The notes beneath the pieces were generated by a model, which worked only from the letters and a program-made list of their open reading frames with translations, searched no databases and was not told where the DNA came from. Below, piece by piece: positions 60,555 to 64,000 of a stretch of DNA of 64,000 nucleotides; position 1 is the stretch's first letter, and every line of letters starts with the position of its first letter. Position numbers and translations under genes: made by a program. The DNA is from CAYVBE01 sp964572825 (lineage in GTDB: Bacteria; Planctomycetota; Brocadiia; SM23-32). Location: NCBI GenBank assembly GCA_964572825.1, contig CAZNGS010000004.1, positions 1 through 64,000 of the forward strand. Direction: 5' to 3'.

Positions 60555-61742
60555 ATGACCGGGGAAAGGGTCATTATCCACGTGGACATGGACGCGTTCT
60601 TCGCGTCCGTCGAGCAGCGGGACAGGCCCGAGCTGCGCGGCCGGCCCGTGGTGGTCGGGGCCGATCCGAAGGGCGGCAAGGGCAGGGGGGTGGTGTCCAC
60701 CTGCAGCTACGAAGCGCGGGAATACGGCATCCACAGCGCCCAGCCCATCAGCCGGGCCTACCGGCGTTGCCCGCACGCCGTGTTTCTGCCGGTGGCGATG
60801 GAGAAGTACAGCCGGGAGTCCCGAAGGGTGCGGAAGATATTCCGGGAGTTCACCCCCCAGGTTCAGCCCGTGAGCATCGACGAGGCGTTCCTCGACGTCA
60901 CGGCGTCCCTGCGTCTGTTCGGAGGCAAACGACGGCTTGCCCAACGGTTGCAGGAGAGGATCGAGGCCGAAACGGGGCTGACTGCGTCGCTGGGGGTGGC
61001 GCCGAACAAGCTGGTGTCCAAGATCGCCTCGGACATGGACAAGCCGCGGGGCCTGACGATCGTCGAGCCGGGCGAGGTCGAGCAGTTCCTGCGCCCCCTG
61101 TCCGTCAAGCACCTGCCCGGCGTGGGGCCGCAAACGCGCCGCGCCCTGACGGAGCTGGGCGTGCGGACCATCGGCGAGCTGGCCGATATACCGCCGGGGC
61201 AGCTCGAGGCCCGCTTCGGCGAGCACGGGCGGGGGCTGTGGAATAAGGCCCACGGTCGGGACCAGAGCCCCGTGGGCGCCGGCGATGACACCAAGTCCGT
61301 CGGCCACGAGCACACGTTCGGGGTCGATACGGACGATGAAAGCGGCATCCAGAGCACCCTGATGAGGCTGTGCGAGAAAACGGCCCGCCGCATGCGGAAG
61401 GCCGGATTTGCCGGCCGAACCGTGACCACCAAGGTGCGCACGAAGGACTTCACGACGTTCACGCGCCGGCAGACGCTGCCGCATCCGGTGGTCGAGGCGA
61501 GCGAGATCTACGCGGCGGCGGCGGAAAACCTGCGGGCGGCGCCGGTCGCGGGATGCCGGCTGCGCCTGATCGGCGTGTCCGTGTCGGGGTTGATCGGGCG
61601 GGAGCGGGCCGCCAGGCAGGCCTCGCTGTTCGAGGGCGGCCCGGAGGATATCCACCGGCGTCTGGCCCGCGCGGAGGACGCCGTCAAGGACCGGTTCGGC
61701 GAGGATGCTTTAAGGCGTGGAGCTTCCTTTGATAAGGACTGA
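60555..61742 (+). CDS. dinB: DNA polymerase IV
   Basis: This 395-residue Y-family translesion polymerase is of standard length and starts at the ATG at 60555 with GGAGG upstream. Catalytic residues are D11 and D13 (HVDMDAFFASVEQRDRPELR) and D109/E110 (SIDEAFLDVT). The thumb HhH segment is KHLPGVGPQTRRALTELGVR, and the little finger begins near SVGHEHTFGVDTDD. It lacks the ~35-residue insertion of the first copy. A consensus promoter precedes it. It lies just left of the S24-repressor prophage edge, so it may be part of, or co-regulated with, the mobile region. Confidence 0.93.
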   Translation: MTGERVIIHVDMDAFFASVEQRDRPELRGRPVVVGADPKGGKGRGVVSTCSYEAREYGIHSAQPISRAYRRCPHAVFLPVAMEKYSRESRRVRKIFREFTPQVQPVSIDEAFLDVTASLRLFGGKRRLAQRLQERIEAETGLTASLGVAPNKLVSKIASDMDKPRGLTIVEPGEVEQFLRPLSVKHLPGVGPQTRRALTELGVRTIGELADIPPGQLEARFGEHGRGLWNKAHGRDQSPVGAGDDTKSVGHEHTFGVDTDDESGIQSTLMRLCEKTARRMRKAGFAGRTVTTKVRTKDFTTFTRRQTLPHPVVEASEIYAAAAENLRAAPVAGCRLRLIGVSVSGLIGRERAARQASLFEGGPEDIHRRLARAEDAVKDRFGEDALRRGASFDKD

Positions 61743-61805
61743 CTGTCTCCTACGCTGTAGTTTGCAGGTTTTAGGCGGCCTTGGCAACGTGAAGCGCAAA
61801 TACAC

Positions 61806-61949
61806 GTGAATGCGGCCGCTGGGCCGGACATCGCCAACAACGACGACGATGACGGCGGTGGACGCGACGGGCAGTTCGTCTGGATGGGCAACGCGCGCAA
61901 CCACGTGCAGCCCGACTCCTTCGGGACGGTCATCCTGGTGGAGGAGTGA
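61806..61949 (+). pseudogene. orphan C-terminal-like fragment
   Basis: A 47-codon open frame (GTG at 61806) with good codon use and an acidic centre (DIANNDDDDGGG, then RDGQFVWMGNARNHVQPDSF) ends at a TGA. There is no ribosome site. It looks like the tail of a lost gene. Identity is unknown. Confidence 0.3.
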
Positions 61950-61967
61950 GCGGAGGGAGGCAGCCGC

Positions 61968-62699
61968 TCAGCGCAGGTCCACCCATGCCCAGATGACCTG
62001 TCCGATGACGGGCTCTTCCACCTCCCGCAGGTCCACCACCAGGGGAGGGTAGCGCTCCTGGTCCTCGTTGTCGCTGAACAGCAGTGCGTAGGGGCGGCGC
62101 ACGCGCAGGCGCTTGATGACCACGGTGCCCTCGCCGGTCCTTGAGCAGACGATCTTGTTCTCCAGGGCGCGCATGGGGATGGGGGTGATGTCCACCGCCA
62201 CGATGCTGCCGTCGGTCAGGGTGGGGGCCATGCTGTCGCCGGAGATGCGCACGCAGCGGATGGTCTCCGGGCGCGGCGCTACGCGGCGGTGAATGATGCA
62301 GTAGCCCTCCACCTGCTCCTCCATCACCAGCCCCGCGCCGGCCGCGGCGGCGTCCCGCAGGTAGGGGACGGCGTAATACTGATCCTCCCCCTCCAGTCGG
62401 CGGAGGCCCTTCAACTCCTCCCGCTCGGTTACGATCACCGGTCTGGTCGGGCGCACGCCGGTGAAGCGCTCCCCCCTCCCCTCCAGCACCCATTCATGGT
62501 TGATGCGGAAGCGGTGTTCCAGGGCCAGCAGCACGGGCAGCGGCGGGGCCCGCCTGTCGGTTTCGTAGGCGGCCACCGTGCTCTGGGTGATGCCGACGCC
62601 TTCGGCGAGCTCGGACTGGTTCAGGCCGATTTCCCGTCGGGCGGCGCGCAGCCGTGCACCCGGCGTGGACGGATGCTCCCCGTTTTTCTCGCCACTCAT
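61968..62699 (-). CDS. XRE-type HTH / S24 peptidase repressor (LexA/CI-like)
   Basis: This 243-residue phage-type repressor starts at the ATG at 62699 with GGGGGGA upstream. The N-terminal XRE helix-turn-helix is at about 15-70 (LRAARREIGLNQSELAEGVG; ITQSTVAAYETDRRAP). A C-terminal S24 self-cleavage domain has Ser156 (SGDSMAPTL) and Lys196 (VVIKRL). The likely autocleavage bond is Ala120-Gly121 in RDAAAAGAG. It would be cleaved with activated RecA during DNA damage and so de-repress the genes to its right. It is divergent from the Gam-like gene, with opposed promoters between. Gene placement matches the left-end repressor of a prophage. Confidence 0.88.
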   Translation of the reverse strand: MSGEKNGEHPSTPGARLRAARREIGLNQSELAEGVGITQSTVAAYETDRRAPPLPVLLALEHRFRINHEWVLEGRGERFTGVRPTRPVIVTEREELKGLRRLEGEDQYYAVPYLRDAAAAGAGLVMEEQVEGYCIIHRRVAPRPETIRCVRISGDSMAPTLTDGSIVAVDITPIPMRALENKIVCSRTGEGTVVIKRLRVRRPYALLFSDNEDQERYPPLVVDLREVEEPVIGQVIWAWVDLR

Positions 62700-62744
62700 G
62701 GCTTTGTCCCCCCATAAAGGTATCCGCGACACTCCATTAAGCAT

Positions 62745-62773
62745 ATTATACCGGCGTAGAAAGCTGAAATCAA
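62745..62773 (-). promoter_or_regulatory. promoter of the S24 repressor
   Basis: On the minus strand: TTGATT, 17 bp, TATAAT, ending 46 bp before the ATG. Confidence 0.65.
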
Positions 62774-62789
62774 GAGATATTATGTGTAT

Positions 62790-62800
62790 CCGATAATCGG
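62790..62800. promoter_or_regulatory. operator candidate between divergent promoters
   Basis: A perfect palindrome ccgat-a-atcgg sits between the two -35 boxes, two bases from the rightward one. This is a natural place for the S24 repressor to bind both promoters. Confidence 0.45.
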
Positions 62801-62801
62801 C

Positions 62802-62830
62802 TTGCGCTATGTCCATGTAACGACTATAAT
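62802..62830 (+). promoter_or_regulatory. rightward early promoter of the prophage
   Basis: TTGCGC, 17 bp, TATAAT, ending 81 bp before the Gam-like ATG at 62911. Confidence 0.65.
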
Positions 62831-62910
62831 GGACGACACGTCCGATGAATAGTCTACCGCATGTCGGGAGTAGTGTCAAGCTGAACCCCAAGCCGGAAAG
62901 GAGAGGACGG

Positions 62911-63447
62911 ATGTCCGTGAAAACCTGTCGGGAATCGGCGCCGGCGGCGGCCGTGCGACGGCGGCTGCGGGCCATGGCCCGCGCGCAGGCCCGGCTGGAC
63001 GAACTGGAAGCGGAGCTGGCCCGCGAGCGCCAGCGGCTACATGCCCGTTACGAGCACCGCATCAATGCCCGGCGCGACCGCCTGGCGCGGATGGAGCAGA
63101 AGCTGGAGAGCTACTGCCGCCAGCACCGCGAGGCCATCTTCGCCGGCGGCCGCAAGAGCCTGAAGACGCCCCTGGGACGGGTGGGCTTCCGGCGGTCGGG
63201 CCCCTCGGTGCGGGTGCGTCCCGGCGTGGATCGCATCACGGCCTGCCGGAGGCTGGCCAGGGCCGGGCTGGACCGCTTCCTGCGGGTCAGGCGGAGCCCG
63301 GACCGTCGCGCGCTCAACCGGGCTCTCAGGGAGGGGGAACTGCGGATCGACCGCCTGGAGGACTGCGGGTTGGAGGTCCTGAACAGCACGGAGAGCTTCC
63401 ACTGCACCGTCTATGGCGCCGGCGACGACGGCGGGGGGAGGAGCTGA
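62911..63447 (+). CDS. gam: Mu Gam-like host-nuclease inhibitor protein
   Basis: This 178-residue protein starts at the ATG at 62911 with AAGGAGAGG upstream. A long basic helix (about 20-70; ARAQARLDELEAELARERQR) is followed by the Gam core CRQHREAIFAGGRKSLKTPL and GRVGFRRSGPSVRVRP, then helical RITACRRLARAGLDRFLRVR and a C-terminal strand. Phage Mu Gam is a Ku-like protein that binds and protects DNA ends. It is the first gene of the rightward operon. The following gene overlaps by one base. Confidence 0.82.
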   Translation: MSVKTCRESAPAAAVRRRLRAMARAQARLDELEAELARERQRLHARYEHRINARRDRLARMEQKLESYCRQHREAIFAGGRKSLKTPLGRVGFRRSGPSVRVRPGVDRITACRRLARAGLDRFLRVRRSPDRRALNRALREGELRIDRLEDCGLEVLNSTESFHCTVYGAGDDGGGRS

Positions 63448-63764
63448 TGGATCGGCGCCGTCTTGTCCGTTCCCTGGCGGTCTCCATTCCGGCCGATCTA
63501 CGCTCATTGCGCGGCAAGGTGATGCTGGAGTCCCTCTGCGAGGTTCTGGGCGTGGAAGAAACGGGCTGTCCGGCCTGCCGCGGGACGGGATGGCTGGACC
63601 GCCGGCGGCTGGAGAGCTGCCCCATCTGCTGTGGGTTCCGGGAGGTGCCGGAGGCCCTGGCGCAGTGGTTCAGAATCGAGATGCACCGACGCGCGGAGGG
63701 CCGAGGGATAGAACGCTCCCGCCCGCCCGGCATACGGAGCCCGGTCCACGCGGAAACGCAATGA
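63447..63764 (+). CDS. small zinc-finger protein in prophage early operon
   Basis: This 105-residue protein overlaps the Gam-like stop by one base (TGATG). It contains one DnaJ-type zinc motif (CPACRGTGWLDRR, then CPICCG, about 41-61) and a basic, proline-rich tail. Function is unknown; a regulatory or RNA/protein-binding role would fit phage early genes. Confidence 0.65.
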   Translation: MDRRRLVRSLAVSIPADLRSLRGKVMLESLCEVLGVEETGCPACRGTGWLDRRRLESCPICCGFREVPEALAQWFRIEMHRRAEGRGIERSRPPGIRSPVHAETQ

Positions 63765-64000
63765 TCTCTGAGCGGGAGAAGCGGATGGAGTGCGCTGTCT
63801 GCGGGTGTTCGCAGGCCCGATGGCTTCGGGTCAACACCGTGGCTCGGGCATTCAGTTGCAGCCCGAAATCGGTGCGCCGGCTGCTCAAGAGAGGCGAGCT
63901 CGCAGGGGTGCGTTTCGGGGGTGAATGGCGCGTTGACCACCGCTCGCTCGACGCGTACATAGAGGCCAACCGGGTCGGTTTTGACGGAGACGTGCAGGCC
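63761..64000 (+). CDS. helix-turn-helix protein (excisionase-like), partial
   Basis: The start overlaps the preceding stop by four bases (ATGA). A CxxC-x-C start (CAVCGC) is followed by a MerR/excisionase-type winged helix at about 23-70: VNTVARAFSCSPKSVRRLLK, GELAGVRFGGEWRVDHRSLD, AYIEANR. The frame is open past the window edge (80 codons visible). It probably binds DNA in prophage control or excision. Confidence 0.7.
   Translation, partial: MISEREKRMECAVCGCSQARWLRVNTVARAFSCSPKSVRRLLKRGELAGVRFGGEWRVDHRSLDAYIEANRVGFDGDVQA

Noticed and set aside
1..64000. CRISPR arrays or rRNA genes
   Set aside because: No regularly spaced direct repeats and no rRNA-like sequence were seen.

Overview
The window is GC-rich, densely coded bacterial chromosome using the standard code. 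The gene content is compatible with a planctomycete- or PVC-like bacterium, probably from a metagenome. The signs are an FHA-GAF-HD-GYP protein, a very long GreA with a non-canonical N-terminus, a UroD-family methyltransferase-like protein, three GH130 proteins, a large secreted clan GH-A-type protein, a Gfo/Idh/MocA oxidoreductase, a Tat-exported DUF362 protein, and vegetative promoters of TTGaca-17-TAtaaT type. No rRNA or other lineage marker is present, so this placement is an inference.

Layout. 1-1268: release factor 3 (runs off the left edge). 1801-4479: NAD/ADP-ribose salvage group (macro domain, pncB, pncA). 4574-6658: FkbM methyltransferase and UroD-like protein. 6695-8210: decayed mobile-element scar (IS1634-like deletion derivative abutting an IS1380 fragment). 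8369-15119: small hypothetical protein, ahcY, a membrane/propeller protein and a Lon-related protease. 15527-18483: two paralogous secreted proteins. 18602-20179: FHA-GAF-HD-GYP regulator. 25918 down to 20173: polA-coaE-rho-ADP-ribosylglycohydrolase operon. 26703-28545: two single-pass membrane proteins. 28809-31073: priA. 31398-32634: coiled-coil membrane protein and tRNA-Gln. 32991-35383: first dinB and a parvulin/SurA-like protein. 35403-48517: GH130-1 (frameshifted) with transketolase, copper ATPase with amidohydrolase, SdiA-regulated-like protein, DUF362 protein, coupled GH130-2/-3, and long GreA. 48531-55530: polysaccharide-type cluster (secreted GH-A protein, oxidoreductase, propeller/lambda-carrageenase-like protein). 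55762-58288: MNT/HEPN toxin-antitoxin remnant, small membrane protein, complete IS3-family element. 58744-61742: threonine aldolase, small membrane protein, second dinB. 61968-64000: left edge of an apparent prophage (S24 self-cleaving repressor, divergent promoters, Mu Gam-like protein, zinc-finger protein, HTH protein).

How the genes work together. Macro domain/PncB/PncA form an NAD-recycling unit. The polA operon couples replication repair, CoA synthesis and transcription termination. The 48.5-55.5 kb cluster looks like export and degradation of a complex sugar polymer, and the GH130 enzymes may process released oligosaccharides. A DNA-damage theme recurs: two dinB genes with strong promoters (one overlapped by a perfect palindrome) and an S24 repressor with an intact Ser-Lys dyad. 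The most interesting leads are the prophage edge, the dinB palindrome, the secreted paralogue pair with TadG-like C-termini, the polysaccharide cluster, and the broken MNT/HEPN pair.
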